A stretch of 64,000 nt of DNA, taken from assembly GCF_028473645.1 (NCBI RefSeq), contig NZ_CP097269.1, positions 3,738,001 to 3,802,000 on the forward strand, read 5' to 3'. The first letter of the stretch is position 1; each line of letters starts with the position of its first letter. Positions 27,158-37,100 of the stretch are shown here, piece after piece. This DNA is from Acidovorax sp. GBBC 1281. GTDB taxonomy: Bacteria; Pseudomonadota; Gammaproteobacteria; Burkholderiales; Burkholderiaceae_C. The notes beneath the pieces are model-generated. The model saw only the letters and a list, made by a program, of their open reading frames with translations. It was not told the DNA's origin and searched no databases. Position numbers and translations under genes: made by a program.

Positions 27158-30052
27158 ATGAGCTCGCCCCTGAACCAACCCGGCCTTGAAAGCCTGTCCA
27201 AATCCTTCGAGCCCGCTGCCATCGAGGCCCACTGGGGCCCCGAGTGGGAACGCCGGGGCTATGGCGATGCGGGCTACCGTGGCTCGCGCCAGGCCCAGGC
27301 GGGCGAGCCCGCCTTCTCCATCCAACTGCCACCGCCCAACGTGACGGGCACGCTGCACATGGGCCATGCGTTCAACCAGACCATCATGGACAGCCTCACG
27401 CGCTACCACCGCATGAAGGGCTTCAACACGGCGTGGATTCCGGGCACCGACCACGCGGGCATCGCCACGCAGATCGTGGTGGAGCGCCAGTTGCAGGAGC
27501 AGGGCATCAGCCGTCACGACATGGGCCCGACACCGCCCGAGGCGCGCAAGAACTTCGTCGCCAAGGTCTGGGAGTGGAAGGAACACAGCGGCAACACCAT
27601 CACCACGCAGATGCGCCGCATGGGCGACAGCGTGGACTGGAGCCGCGAATACTTCACCATGGACGACAAGCTCTCCAAGGTGGTCACCGACACCTTCGTG
27701 CGCCTGTACCAGCAGGGCCTGATCTACCGCGGCAAGCGCCTGGTGAACTGGGACCCGAAACTGCAGTCCGCCGTGTCCGACCTCGAAGTGGAAAACGAAG
27801 AGAAGGACGGCTCGCTCTGGCACATCGCCTACCCGCTGACCGACGGCAGCGGCAGCCTCACGGTGGCCACCACCCGCCCCGAGACCATGCTGGGCGACGT
27901 GGCGCTGATGGTGCACCCCGAGGACGAGCGCTACACCACGCTCATCGGCAAGACGGTGACGCTGCCGCTGGTGGGCCGCGAGATCCCCATCATTGCCGAT
28001 GCCTACGTGGACAAGGAATTCGGCACCGGCGTGGTCAAGGTCACGCCCGCGCACGACCCCAACGACTACCAGGTCGGCCAGCGCCACAACCTGCCGATGA
28101 TCATCGTGCTGACCCTGCAGGCCACCATCAACGAGAACGCGCCGGCCAAGTACCAGGGCCTGGACCGCTTCGTGGCCCGCAAGGCCATCGTGGCCGACCT
28201 GGAAACCGCGGGCGCCCTGGTCGAGACCAAGAAGCACAAGCTGATGGTGCCCATCTGCACCCGCACGGGCCAGGTGGTCGAACCCATGCTGACCGACCAG
28301 TGGTTCGTCGCGATGGGCAAAGTGAGCGAACAAGACCCGACCGGCAAGAGCATCGCGCAGAAAGCCATCGACGCCGTGGTCTCGGGCGAGGTGCAGTTCG
28401 TGCCCGAGAACTGGGTCAACACCTACAACCAGTGGATGAACAACATCCAGGACTGGTGCATCAGCCGCCAGCTGTGGTGGGGCCACCAGATCCCGGCGTG
28501 GTACGACGAAGCGGGCAACGTGTACGTGGCGCGCGACGAGGCCGAGGCGCAGGCTCAGGCCGGTGCAGGCGCCCGGCTCACGCGCGACGAGGACGTGCTG
28601 GACACGTGGTATTCCGCCGCGCTCGTGCCCTTTTCCTCGCTCGGCTGGCCCGAAGCGCTTGACGATCAAAACGCCACCAAGGACTACGACCTCTACCTGC
28701 CCTCCTCGGTGCTGGTGACGGGCTACGACATCATCTTCTTCTGGGTCGCCCGGATGATCATGATGACCACGCACTTCACCGGCCGCGTGCCGTTCAAGCA
28801 CGTGTACATCCACGGCCTGGTGCGCGATGCGCAGGGCAAGAAGATGAGCAAGTCCGAGGGCAACGTGCTCGACCCGGTGGACCTCATCGACGGCATCGCG
28901 CTCGACCCCCTGCTGGAAAAGCGCTCCACCGGCCTGCGCCGCCCAGAAACCGCGCCCCAGGTGCGCAAGAACACGCAAAAGGAGTTCCCCGAGGGCATTC
29001 CCGCCTACGGCGCCGATGCGCTGCGCTTCACCTTCGCGGCGCTGGCCAGCCTGGGCCGCAGCATCAACTTCGACAGCAAGCGCTGCGAGGGCTACCGCAA
29101 CTTCTGCAACAAGCTCTGGAACGCCAGCCGCTTCGTGCTGATGAACTGCGAAGGCCAGGACTGCGGCCTGCAGGAGCACACCCCGGCCGATTGCGAAGGC
29201 GGCGGCTATCTGGCCTTCAGCCAGCCCGACCGCTGGATCGTCTCGCTGCTGCAGCAGGTCGAGGCCGAAGTGGCCAAGGGCTTTGCCGAGTTCCGCCTGG
29301 ACAACGTGGCCAACACGATCTACGACTTCGTCTGGAACGAATTCTGCGACTGGTACCTGGAAATCGCCAAGGTGCAGATCCAGACCGGCACGCCGGCCGA
29401 GCAGCGCGCCACGCGCCGCACGCTCATCCGCACCCTGGAAACCATCCTGCGCCTGGCGCACCCGCTGATCCCGTTCATCACCGAAGCCCTGTGGCAGAAG
29501 GTCGCGCCCGTGGCCGGCCGTGCGGGCGAGTCGGTCAGCATCGCCACCTACCCGCAGGCGCAGCTGGAGAAGGTCGACGAAGCCGCCATCGCCCACGTGG
29601 CGCGCCTGAAGGCCTTCGTGGACGCCTGCCGCACGCTGCGCGGCGAGATGAACGTCTCGCCTGCCACGCGCCTGCCGCTCTATGCCGTGGGCGATGCGGC
29701 CTTCATGCGCTCGGCCGCGCCCGCGCTGCAGGCCCTGGCCAAGCTCAGCGAGGTGCAGGTGTTCGAGGACGATGCCGCCTGGGCCGCTGCCGCGCAGGCC
29801 GCGCCCGTGGCCGTGGTGGGCGACGTCCGCCTGTGCCTGCACATGGAGATCGACGTGGCGGCCGAAAAGGCCCGCCTGTCCAAGGAGATCGCCCGCATCG
29901 ACGGCGAGATCACCAAGGCGCAGGCCAAGCTGTCCAACGAGGCCTTCGTGGCCAAGGCACCGCCCGCCGTGATCGACCAGGAGAAAAAGCGCGTGGCCGA
30001 TTTCGGCGCCACGCTGGCCCGCCTGCGCGACCAGCTGGCCCGGCTGGCTTGA
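27158..30052 (+). CDS. valS: Valyl-tRNA synthetase
   Basis: ValRS charges tRNA-Val and edits mischarged threonine. The class I signatures are [12 protein letters not shown] (the HIGH motif, after PPPNVTGTL) and [18 protein letters not shown]. The editing domain holds [10 protein letters not shown], the anticodon domain [13 protein letters not shown], and the C-terminal coiled coil is the last 70 or so residues ([19 protein letters not shown]). The 964-residue length is normal. ATG 27158 was chosen over TTG 27140. A TAAAAT (27078-27083) could be the -10 of its promoter. galU follows after 68 bases. Confidence 0.97.
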   Translation: MSSPLNQPGLESLSKSFEPAAIEAHWGPEWERRGYGDAGYRGSRQAQAGEPAFSIQLPPPNVTGTLHMGHAFNQTIMDSLTRYHRMKGFNTAWIPGTDHAGIATQIVVERQLQEQGISRHDMGPTPPEARKNFVAKVWEWKEHSGNTITTQMRRMGDSVDWSREYFTMDDKLSKVVTDTFVRLYQQGLIYRGKRLVNWDPKLQSAVSDLEVENEEKDGSLWHIAYPLTDGSGSLTVATTRPETMLGDVALMVHPEDERYTTLIGKTVTLPLVGREIPIIADAYVDKEFGTGVVKVTPAHDPNDYQVGQRHNLPMIIVLTLQATINENAPAKYQGLDRFVARKAIVADLETAGALVETKKHKLMVPICTRTGQVVEPMLTDQWFVAMGKVSEQDPTGKSIAQKAIDAVVSGEVQFVPENWVNTYNQWMNNIQDWCISRQLWWGHQIPAWYDEAGNVYVARDEAEAQAQAGAGARLTRDEDVLDTWYSAALVPFSSLGWPEALDDQNATKDYDLYLPSSVLVTGYDIIFFWVARMIMMTTHFTGRVPFKHVYIHGLVRDAQGKKMSKSEGNVLDPVDLIDGIALDPLLEKRSTGLRRPETAPQVRKNTQKEFPEGIPAYGADALRFTFAALASLGRSINFDSKRCEGYRNFCNKLWNASRFVLMNCEGQDCGLQEHTPADCEGGGYLAFSQPDRWIVSLLQQVEAEVAKGFAEFRLDNVANTIYDFVWNEFCDWYLEIAKVQIQTGTPAEQRATRRTLIRTLETILRLAHPLIPFITEALWQKVAPVAGRAGESVSIATYPQAQLEKVDEAAIAHVARLKAFVDACRTLRGEMNVSPATRLPLYAVGDAAFMRSAAPALQALAKLSEVQVFEDDAAWAAAAQAAPVAVVGDVRLCLHMEIDVAAEKARLSKEIARIDGEITKAQAKLSNEAFVAKAPPAVIDQEKKRVADFGATLARLRDQLARLA

Positions 30053-30120
30053 TAGCGCGGGCTTCGCCCCCACGTTCACCCTTTACGACACCGACTGACC
30101 GACCCCAAGAAGGACCATCG

Positions 30121-31011
30121 ATGACCGACAACACTTCAGCGATCCGCAAAGCCGTGTTCCCCGTGGCAGGCCTGGGCACCCGCTTCCTGCCCGCCACCAA
30201 GGCATCCCCCAAGGAAATGCTCCCCGTGGTGGACAAGCCCCTGATCCAGTACGCGGTCGAGGAAGCCTATTCCGCCGGCATCCGCCACATGATCTTCGTG
30301 ACCGGCCGCAGCAAGCGCGCCATCGAAGACCATTACGACACCGCCTACGAGCTGGAAAACGAACTCGAAGCCGCCGGCAAGAACGACCTGCTGCAACTGG
30401 TGCGCTCGGTCGCCCCCAGCGACATGGACTGCGCCTTCGTGCGCCAGCCCCGCTCGCTGGGCCTGGGCCATGCCGTGCTGTGCGCCGAGCCGCTGGTCGG
30501 CCGCGAGCCCTTCGCCGTGCTGCTGGCCGATGACCTGATGGTCGGCCTGCCCGGCGGCCAGCCCGTGCTGGCGCAGATGGCCACCGCATTCCGCAAGCAG
30601 GGCCGCTCGCTGCTGGCCGTGCAGGAAGTGCCCGCCGACCAGGTGCGCCGCTACGGCATCGTGGCCGGCGAGCCCGCCGGCGGCCCGCTGATCCGCATCG
30701 ACCGCATCGTGGAAAAGCCCGCACCGGAAGACGCCCCCTCGCGCATGGGCGTGGCCGGCCGCTACATCCTCACGCCCGGCGTGTTCGACGAGATCCGCAA
30801 CCAGCCCCAGGGCGTGGGCGGCGAGATCCAGCTGACCGATGCCATCGCCCGCCTCATGGCGCGTGAGGCCGTGTACGCGTTCCGCTACGAAGGCAAGCGC
30901 TACGACTGCGGCAGCAAGGAAGGCTTTCTGGAGGCGACGGTGGAACTGGCGCTGCAGCACCCTCAGGTGGGTGCCGCCTTCCGCGAATACCTCAAGACCG
31001 TGGATATCTGA
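30121..31011 (+). CDS. galU: UTP-glucose-1-phosphate uridylyltransferase
   Basis: GalU makes UDP-glucose for exopolysaccharide, LPS core and osmoprotectant synthesis. The 296-residue product has the nucleotide-binding start [22 protein letters not shown], then [28 protein letters not shown] with the metal-binding aspartates, and the C-terminal [30 protein letters not shown] places a Shine-Dalgarno AAGGA about 6 bases before ATG 30121. It probably shares a transcript with valS or has its own promoter in the 68-base gap. Confidence 0.97.
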   Translation: MTDNTSAIRKAVFPVAGLGTRFLPATKASPKEMLPVVDKPLIQYAVEEAYSAGIRHMIFVTGRSKRAIEDHYDTAYELENELEAAGKNDLLQLVRSVAPSDMDCAFVRQPRSLGLGHAVLCAEPLVGREPFAVLLADDLMVGLPGGQPVLAQMATAFRKQGRSLLAVQEVPADQVRRYGIVAGEPAGGPLIRIDRIVEKPAPEDAPSRMGVAGRYILTPGVFDEIRNQPQGVGGEIQLTDAIARLMAREAVYAFRYEGKRYDCGSKEGFLEATVELALQHPQVGAAFREYLKTVDI

Positions 31012-31063
31012 AACAGGCGCGGGGCCCGGTGCGGCCCAGCACTGAGGGCCCAGACGCAAATTG

Positions 31064-31097
31064 GCCCGGCCACCGCTGCGTCGGCGCGGTGCCGGGC
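31064..31097. terminator. Strong stem-loop between the convergent galU and TusA-like genes
   Basis: GCCCGGCCACCGC (31064-31076) pairs with GCGGTGCCGGGC (31086-31097) with one bulged C and a 9-base loop. There is no U tract, so it would be a factor-dependent terminator or a transcript-protecting hairpin. Confidence 0.4.
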
Positions 31098-31137
31098 CGG
31101 ATCAGCGGCTGAAACGGAAAGGCCGCCCTGCTGGCGC

Positions 31138-31365
31138 TCAGCGCCGGCGCAGCAGGTGGATGAATTCGTCGCCCACCGTCTGCTGCTCGACCAGCTCGTT
31201 ACCCGTCTGCTTGGCGAACGCCTGGAAGTCCCGCAGCGAGCCGTTGTCGGTGGAGACCACCTTGAGCAACTGGCCGCTCACCATGTCGGCCAGGGCCTTC
31301 TTGGCCTTGAGAATAGGCAGCGGGCAATTGAGACCGCGGGTGTCGATTTCCTTGTGGATGTCCAT
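31138..31365 (-). CDS. TusA/SirA-family sulfur carrier protein
   Basis: The 75-residue protein has the family motif NCPLPILKAKKAL, with the single persulfide-forming cysteine in CPxP. TusA-type proteins carry sulfane sulfur, for example toward tRNA 2-thiouridine or molybdenum cofactor. The start ATG 31365 has AGGAAG about 7 bases upstream; the codon before it is a GTG. The next gene on the strand is a Nudix hydrolase, but they are separated by 30 bases and no functional link is evident. Which TusA subgroup it belongs to cannot be told from sequence alone. Confidence 0.9.
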   Translation of the reverse strand: MDIHKEIDTRGLNCPLPILKAKKALADMVSGQLLKVVSTDNGSLRDFQAFAKQTGNELVEQQTVGDEFIHLLRRR

Positions 31366-31395
31366 CACATGCTTCCTGGGCGAATGAGCCCCATT

Positions 31396-31941
31396 CTAAG
31401 CAGCGGAAGGGGCTGCGCCGCTGCGGAACAGATCCACGAATTCGGGTTCGATGCCTTGGGTTCGCAGCCAGTCCGCCAGGGCGTAGCCGGTGCCGGCCGG
31501 CCAGCACTTCACAGCCTCGGGCGCCAGCAGGCGGTAGTCCACCAGTTCGGGCGACAGCCGCACCTCGCCGTGCGCCACCGCGTGGTAGGCGATGATGACC
31601 TGATTCATGCGCTGGAAGTCATACACGCCGATGAGCGCCAGCGCGCTCACGTCGAGGTTGGTCTCCTCCTTGATCTCGCGCGTGATGCCCTCCTGCGGCG
31701 TCTCACCCGCCTCCATGAAGCCCGTGATCAGCGCGTACTGCTTGCCCGCCCAGGCCGCATTGCGCGCCAGCAGCACCTGCCCGTCACGCACCACCACCGC
31801 CGCCAGCACAGGCGTGGGGTTGTTCCAGTGCGTCCAGCCGCAGGCCGGGCAGCGCAGGCGCTCCACATCGCCGCCATCCTCGGCCACCGTGATGCGCGCC
31901 AGGGGCGTGGCGCAGTGGGTGCAGAAACGGGTTTCGTACAT
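31396..31941 (-). CDS. Nudix hydrolase with N-terminal zinc ribbon (NudC-like)
   Basis: The 181-residue product begins with a zinc ribbon, CTHC and CPAC, at about residues 8-11 and 31-34. The Nudix box follows: GFMEAGETPQEGITREIKEE, matching G-x5-E-x7-R-E-U-x-E-E. NudC enzymes with such ribbons cleave NADH or remove NAD caps from RNA; this protein is shorter than classical NudC and the SQPWPFPxS motif is not visible, so the substrate is uncertain. It lies between the TusA-like gene and cysM on the same strand. Confidence 0.88.
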   Translation of the reverse strand: MYETRFCTHCATPLARITVAEDGGDVERLRCPACGWTHWNNPTPVLAAVVVRDGQVLLARNAAWAGKQYALITGFMEAGETPQEGITREIKEETNLDVSALALIGVYDFQRMNQVIIAYHAVAHGEVRLSPELVDYRLLAPEAVKCWPAGTGYALADWLRTQGIEPEFVDLFRSGAAPSAA

Positions 31942-31944
31942 AGG

Positions 31945-32000
31945 CGCTACATTTTCAATAGCAGATAAGGCAATGAATACCCCGGCATGCGGCCTTTTTC
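31945..32000. repeat. Degenerate copy of the dispersed repeat (copy 4)
   Basis: CGCTACATTTTCAATAGC (31945-31962) corresponds to CGCTACAAAATCAATAGC of copy 2, and GGCATGCGGCCTTTTTC (31984-32000) is identical to the end of copy 1. The middle part is different, so the family looks modular. It lies between cysM and the Nudix gene. Confidence 0.7.
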
Positions 32001-32049
32001 AGCCTGAACACCGGGGCGGCGTCCCATCCAGGGCATCCCAGCGGCCGGC

Positions 32050-32955
32050 TCACGCCGGGAACACACCCGTGGACAGGTAGCGGTCGCCCCGGTCGCAGAC
32101 CACGAAGACGATGGTCGCATTGGATTCGCGCCGCGCGATCTCCTGCGCGGCCCAGCAGGCGCCCGCCGCCGAGATGCCGGCAAAGATGCCCTCTTCCCGC
32201 GCCATGCGCCGGCACATGTCCTCGGCGTCGTCCTGGCCCACGTTGATCGTCTCGTTCACCGCGCTCGGGTCGTAGATCTTGGGCAGGTATTCCTGCGGCC
32301 ATTTGCGGATGCCGGGAATGCGCGAGCCCTCCTTGGGCTGCGCGCCGATGATCTGGATGGCGGGGTTCTTTTCCTTCAGGAAACGCGACACGCCCGTGAT
32401 GGTGCCCGTGGTGCCCATGGCGCTCACGAAGTGGGTGATGCGCCCTTCGGTCTGCTCCCACAGCTCGGGGCCCGTGGTCTCGTAATGGATGCGCGGGTTG
32501 TCGGGGTTGGCGAACTGGTCCAGCACCACGCCCTTGCCCTGCTTGACCATGGTCTCGGCCAGATCGCGGGCGTACTCCATGCCGCCGCTCTTGGGGGTGA
32601 GGATCAGCTCGGCGCCGAAGGCCTTCATGGTCTGCGCGCGCTCCACCGAAAGGTCTTCCGGCATCACCAGCACCATGCGGTAGCCTTTGATGGCCGCGGC
32701 CATGGCCAGCGCGATGCCGGTGTTGCCCGAGGTGGCCTCGATCAGCGTGTCGCCCGGCCGGATGTCTCCGCGCTCCTGCGCCCGGCGGATCATCGACAGC
32801 GCAGGCCGGTCCTTGACCGACCCGGCCGGATTGTTGCCCTCCAGCTTGCCCAGCACCACGGTGCCGCGCTCTGCGTTCTCTTGCGCGCCGATGCGCTGCA
32901 GCGCGACCAAGGGGGTGTGTCCAATCGCGTCTTCGATGGTGGGATAGGTCTTCAT
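32050..32955 (-). CDS. cysM: Cysteine synthase B
   Basis: This PLP enzyme makes cysteine from O-acetylserine (or O-phosphoserine) and sulfide or thiosulfate. The 301-residue product has EGNNPAGSVKDRPALSM with the Schiff-base lysine, the substrate loop EATSGNTGIALA, and the phosphate-cup glycines in VSAMGTTGTITGVSR. The NNPAGSVKDR variant and RKWPQEYLP are of CysM rather than CysK type. It is monocistronic, divergent from the tRNA-Leu with a 43-base gap; the CATAATTCG-like stretch there may serve as promoter for one of them. Confidence 0.95.
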   Translation of the reverse strand: MKTYPTIEDAIGHTPLVALQRIGAQENAERGTVVLGKLEGNNPAGSVKDRPALSMIRRAQERGDIRPGDTLIEATSGNTGIALAMAAAIKGYRMVLVMPEDLSVERAQTMKAFGAELILTPKSGGMEYARDLAETMVKQGKGVVLDQFANPDNPRIHYETTGPELWEQTEGRITHFVSAMGTTGTITGVSRFLKEKNPAIQIIGAQPKEGSRIPGIRKWPQEYLPKIYDPSAVNETINVGQDDAEDMCRRMAREEGIFAGISAAGACWAAQEIARRESNATIVFVVCDRGDRYLSTGVFPA

Positions 32956-32998
32956 AGCGCGCTACTGTGCCATAATTCGCGGCTTCGATCTTCGCGTC

Positions 32999-33083
32999 GC
33001 CCGGGTGGTGGAATTGGTAGACGCAGGGGACTCAAAATCCCCCGCCGCAAGGCGTGCCGGTTCGATTCCGGCCCCGGGCACCA
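32999..33083 (+). tRNA. tRNA-Leu (anticodon CAA)
   Basis: The 7-bp acceptor stem GCCCGGG (32999-33005) pairs with CCCGGGC (33073-33079), followed by discriminator A and an encoded CCA. The anticodon stem GGGGA/TCCCC encloses CTCAAAA, giving anticodon CAA (reads UUG). The long variable arm CGCCGCAAGGCG is typical of class II leucine tRNA, and GGTTCGATTCC is the T loop. It lies at the chromosome-prophage junction and is a likely integration target. Confidence 0.97.
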
Positions 33084-33352
33084 TGGCCGCATTGCTATGG
33101 TTTTAGGAATGCGTTCCGCATTTAGTTCCGCACGTGTTCCGCAAAGTGGAGACGGCTGGACGTTCCGCCTCCTACTCTTCGCTCGCTGCTGGCAGGCCTT
33201 CAGGCTAAAAGACAGCAGACTTTTTCGATCTGAATTCGAAGAACTCCACTCGTTGGGTGTGTCGCGAGCCACACTTTGCCAGTCGGCGCAGAAGGCAAAG
33301 CCCATCGGTGGACACCAGAAAGCACAAAGCCCGCCGAAGCAGGCCTCTCCGA

Positions 33353-33538
33353 TTAAAAGCGCTCCGACAGCCCAGCCTGTTTCATGATCGCATTGGCAGT
33401 GAAACGAGAAGCGCAGTTCGTTGAGACTGTCACCGCTATTGCCCCATTGGTCCAGGTCTGATGAGACCCCTTCTGTCTGGAAACAAAAAAGCCGTACTGT
33501 TTAAGTACGGCTGCGACTTGGTTGTAGTACCCGTTCAT
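33353..33538 (-). CDS. hicA: HicA-type mRNA interferase toxin
   Basis: The 61-residue product has the HicA double-stranded-RNA-binding fold signature: YNQVAAVLKQYGFFVSRQ then KGSHQTWTNG, where the His of GSH is the catalytic residue, and FTANAIMKQAGLSERF at the end. HicA cleaves mRNA when free of its antitoxin. It starts inside the stop of hicB (ATGA overlap), giving the order antitoxin then toxin. Start ATG 33538 is favoured by that overlap. Confidence 0.88.
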   Translation of the reverse strand: MNGYYNQVAAVLKQYGFFVSRQKGSHQTWTNGAIAVTVSTNCASRFTANAIMKQAGLSERF

Positions 33539-33804
33539 GCAGGTAGCACTGCCCCGTCCCAAGCTGCGACGGGACGCTTCTTCAATGGTTTCTGCAGAGT
33601 CTCCTCCAGGAGCATATCTGTGCATTCGTACAGGGATTTGAGCAATTCCCCAACAGATGGGGCCTCAACTACAAGGCCCTGTAAATCTGGGCTGGTCGCC
33701 ACGAATACACCTGCCTGACGATCCTCCACCACTTCCACCCTGACAAGCAATGGAATGCCCAAACGGGCAGCGACCTTCCACCCCGGAAAGCCAACTCGGT
33801 ACAT
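33535..33804 (-). CDS. hicB: HicB-type antitoxin
   Basis: The 89-residue protein has the partial RNase-H-like HicB fold: VRVEVVEDRQAGVFVATSPDLQGL in its strands and VGELLKSLYECTDMLLEETL in the helix. It would bind and neutralise HicA and repress the operon. AGGAG lies about 8 bases before ATG 33804. No clear C-terminal DNA-binding (ribbon-helix-helix or HTH) domain is visible, unlike many HicB, so autoregulation may need another factor or the HicA complex. Four tandem 10-bp repeats lie upstream. Confidence 0.85.
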   Translation of the reverse strand: MYRVGFPGWKVAARLGIPLLVRVEVVEDRQAGVFVATSPDLQGLVVEAPSVGELLKSLYECTDMLLEETLQKPLKKRPVAAWDGAVLPA

Positions 33805-33870
33805 AGTAATTTCTCCTGCTAAACCCTTGCGCCGAGAACGTCTCGACGAACCAAATGGTATCACTATGGT

Positions 33871-33910
33871 GGCATTAAGGGTCATTAAGGGGCCATAAGG
33901 GGCATTAGGG
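33871..33910 (-). promoter_or_regulatory. Four tandem 10-bp repeats upstream of hicBA
   Basis: The units GGCATTAAGG, GTCATTAAGG, GGCCATAAGG and GGCATTAGGG follow without spacers. Exactly one helical turn per unit puts all copies on the same face of DNA. They lie 67-106 bases before the hicB start codon, suitable for operator or activator sites. Confidence 0.65.
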
Positions 33911-34144
33911 GTAATCAACAAGTTCGGGTTTCGTTGCTTTCTTACGCTCCGACCACATTGGCAATGTTGTGCGCTGCCCCGTGAGCAGCTCTCTATCTCG
34001 GGTGCTCTCCAACAATCCTGCGCGCTTGATCTGGCGGCGTTTGCAACGTGCCGCTGAAGCCGGTGCGCGAAGGTGGCCGTCTTGCGACTTGGCCAAGGCA
34101 AATCCGACACGGCGCCGGTTTTAACCACTGCATAGGGCGATCAG

Positions 34145-34167
34145 GCGCGTCCGGATTTCGGACGCGC
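34145..34167 (-). terminator. Perfect 9-bp stem-loop after the last phage late gene
   Basis: GCGCGTCCG (34145-34153) pairs with CGGACGCGC (34159-34167) around GATTT, directly abutting the stop codon at 34168-34170 of the PLxRFG gene on the minus strand. No U tract follows, so it may be a factor-dependent terminator. Confidence 0.5.
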
Positions 34168-37100
34168 TCAGTCTGGCGCCGCAAACCGCCCGGCCTCCAG
34201 CGCGTCTCGCCGTTTGCTCGGCAGGTAGACCCCCTCCTCCGCTTCCCGGATTCGCTTCTGCCGCTGGTTCACGCTCTGGGCCAGCTGCATCGCCTGGATC
34301 CGGCGGTTGGGGTTCTTCTCGTTGAACCTGGCGATGTCCTCACGGGCAGCAGCCTTGCCCTCCTCATCTCCGGCCATGGCCGCCATGGCGAACTGCTCGA
34401 CCAAGGCGCTGCGCCGCGCCTGCAACGCCCGGTCGTGCTGCACGATGGCCGACTTGCCTTCGTATGCATTGCGCACGGAGGACGGCGAGAACCCGGCGGC
34501 TTGGCCCAGCAGCGCGGCGCTGCCCACCTCGTCCTGCACCACGATGCCCGACTTGTCGCGCACGCCCTCGGAGCCGTAGCGCAGCGACTTCAGCGGCCCG
34601 CGCAGTACGCTCGGTGCCATCGACTCCAGACCGCGCAGGTACTGGCCCTCGCCCATCAACTGCACGCCCTTCAGGGCGTTGATTCCGATGCCGGCAACCG
34701 GCCCCAGGGCGGCGGCCATGGCGGATTCGCCCAGGCGCTGCCCTTCAAGGCCCTCCTGCACGTCCGGGAAAATGAGCTTGTCCAAGCCCACCCGGCCCGA
34801 GACGTCCCACGGGGTCAGCCGAGACAGGCCGTGGGCCAGCACCTCGGCCGGCTTCTGCCCGAAGGTGTCAGCCAGCATGTTCTGCAGCGCCACCTGTGCA
34901 TCCCACGGTTCATCGTCGTCACCCCCCAGCATCGAGGCTGCGGCGAGTAGCGTCGTGACCATGGGCAGGCCCAGGGCCCCTGCGGCCAGGCCGTGCATGG
35001 TCAGCAGGCCGCCCAGCGCCTTGCGCGCCTGTGCGCGCGCCTCGGGCGTGGCGCCCTTCAACGACTGGTGGACATTGCGCGCCAGCGTGTAGACCATGTT
35101 CTGGCCGTACTGCTTGAACAGCAGCAGCACCCGCGCCACGTTGCCCTGCATGGCCCGGGGGCGGTTGTTGGAGCTGTAGTCGAAGTGGCCGTCGTAGGTG
35201 GCCTGCACAGCCTGCTCGTACGCTGCCTTCTCGCCCGCGCCGGCCTCGCGCGCCAGACGGTAGGCCGCCACAAACATCACCTGGCGATTGAACTTCTCGG
35301 CGTGGTGGAACAGAAAGCTCGCAGCGCGCATGACCGGCCGCAGCTTGTACGACACGTTCTGGTCCTCGCCCTGAGCGATACCGGCCAGGTCGTGGGCCAT
35401 GGTCACGTCGATCACCCCGGAGCGCACCGCCTCGTCGAAGGCGGCCTTTTCTTCCGCGCTCAGGCTGGCTGTGATGTCGTTCTTGCCGCGGGCGGCCTCG
35501 CCCGAGGCCTTGAGCAGCGCGGCGCTGGCCTTCTTGAAGCCCCACTTCGCCGCCATGACCGGGTAGGCCACCAGCGCAGTCTGGGTCAGGTTCACCATGG
35601 CCGACGCCGGCGACAGGCCCAGATGGAACATGAAGCCCAGGCTGGTGAGAGCAGTGGACACCGCGTTCGTCTTCGGGTTCATGGCGGCATCGTGGCGTTT
35701 GACCATCTCGTCCACCACCTGCTGTGCCTTCACCGAGTCGAAGCCGCTGTCGGTCGAGCCGGCATCCACGCGGCGCTGCATCTCGCCCAGCTCGTCCTGC
35801 AGGCGGTCACCGTACCGCAGCTTGGCCAAGTAGCTGGCGCCGTGAAACACGTTCTGAGCGAAGGCCCGGCGGGCGTCCTGGCTGAAACCGGGCGTGCCCT
35901 TGCGATGGATCCCGTGCTTGGCCCACGACAGGTCGGGCAGCGAGGACAGGTACAGCTGGCCCAGCGCATCCTCGAGCTCGGCGCGCTGCTTGCTGTCCAT
36001 GCCCTGCTTGTCCAGCACGCCGTAGAGCTGCTCCATGAAGCCGCGGCCCACGCTGTCACGCTCGGCCACGAAGTCCTTGGCCTTGAGCACCTTGCCCACC
36101 GTGTAACCCTTGCTGGTCGGGAACGCGCTTTGCAATTGTGCCTGCGCGGCATCCGCCTCGGCCATGGTTTCAGCCCGGCTCACGTTGGCCACCTTGCCCT
36201 CGGCGTCCTTGACCACCACCACGTACTGGCCGAAGCGGGCCAGCGGGAAATACACGCCCTTGATGTGGCCGAAGAACTCGTCGTCCATACGCTTGAGCAT
36301 GGCTGCCTTGCGCTCTGAGCTGAGCTCGGTGCGCTTGATGCGCTCCTTGATCGCGCCGCGCACGTCGCGCATGTGCTGGCGGTAGGTGTCCCGCGCACGG
36401 GCGTACACGTCCTTGGCGCCAGGCGTCAGGGCGTTGTAGCGCGCCTGCAGCCTGGTCCAGTCGATCTTGTTGTCGCCCTCCACGAAGTCACGCGACGGGT
36501 CGATCTGCGCCAGGGTGGAGTCGTGCATCAGCTCGGCCAGCGCGCGCTCGTCGGGCAGCTTGGCCCAGTCCTGCGCCAACTGGTCGGCGCCGGAGCCGGC
36601 CTCGTTCTTGTCGGCGTCCATACGCGCCATCAGGTCGCTGTACGTGCGCAGCTGGGGCAGCAGGCCGCCGTACACGTCGACCAGTTGCCGGCGGCCCAGC
36701 AGCTGCAGGCCCAGGCCACGGTAGTCGGCGGCCTTGTAGTCGGCCTGCTGCTTGAGGTTGGTCATGGTCACGGACTGGAGCGCTTTGCCCAACCGCTCGG
36801 CCGTCGGGTTCTCGTCGCGCGCGCGGTACCGGATGTCGGCGCTGTTCGGGTCGAAGGTGCCCCGGTTACCCGTAGCGGACTTGACCTGCCCGTGCTCGCG
36901 GATCATGTAGACCGTCTGGCTGCCACCATCACGCATGGCCACCTGAATGACGGCGCCGTCGTGGCGCTCCTGCAGGCCGGACTGCAGCATGCGATCAGCC
37001 TCCATCATGTTCTTGGCCTCCAGCCGCAGCGGGTTCTTCAGGGCTAAGTACACCGGCAGGATGTTCTGCGCTCCTCCCGCCATGCGCGCGTAGGTCCCGG

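Larger units (their letters stand above)
33805..34167. other. Gene-free stretch between hicB and the phage late genes
   Basis: No credible coding region was found on either strand in these 363 bases. It contains the four 10-bp repeats at 33871-33910, presumably the hicBA control region, and a perfect stem-loop at 34145-34167 just beyond the last late gene. Confidence 0.6.

Noticed and set aside
27077..30079. Minus-strand frame of 1000 codons
   Set aside because: It is the complement of valS, with composition typical of a shadow frame.
32952..33305. Minus-strand frame of 117 codons containing GPESNRHALRRGILSPLR
   Set aside because: It is the antisense of the tRNA-Leu gene, a well-known spurious annotation; the conserved look comes from the tRNA.
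33871..33910. CRISPR-like array
   Set aside because: The 10-bp units are contiguous without spacers and far too short; no CRISPR array or cas gene is present in the window.
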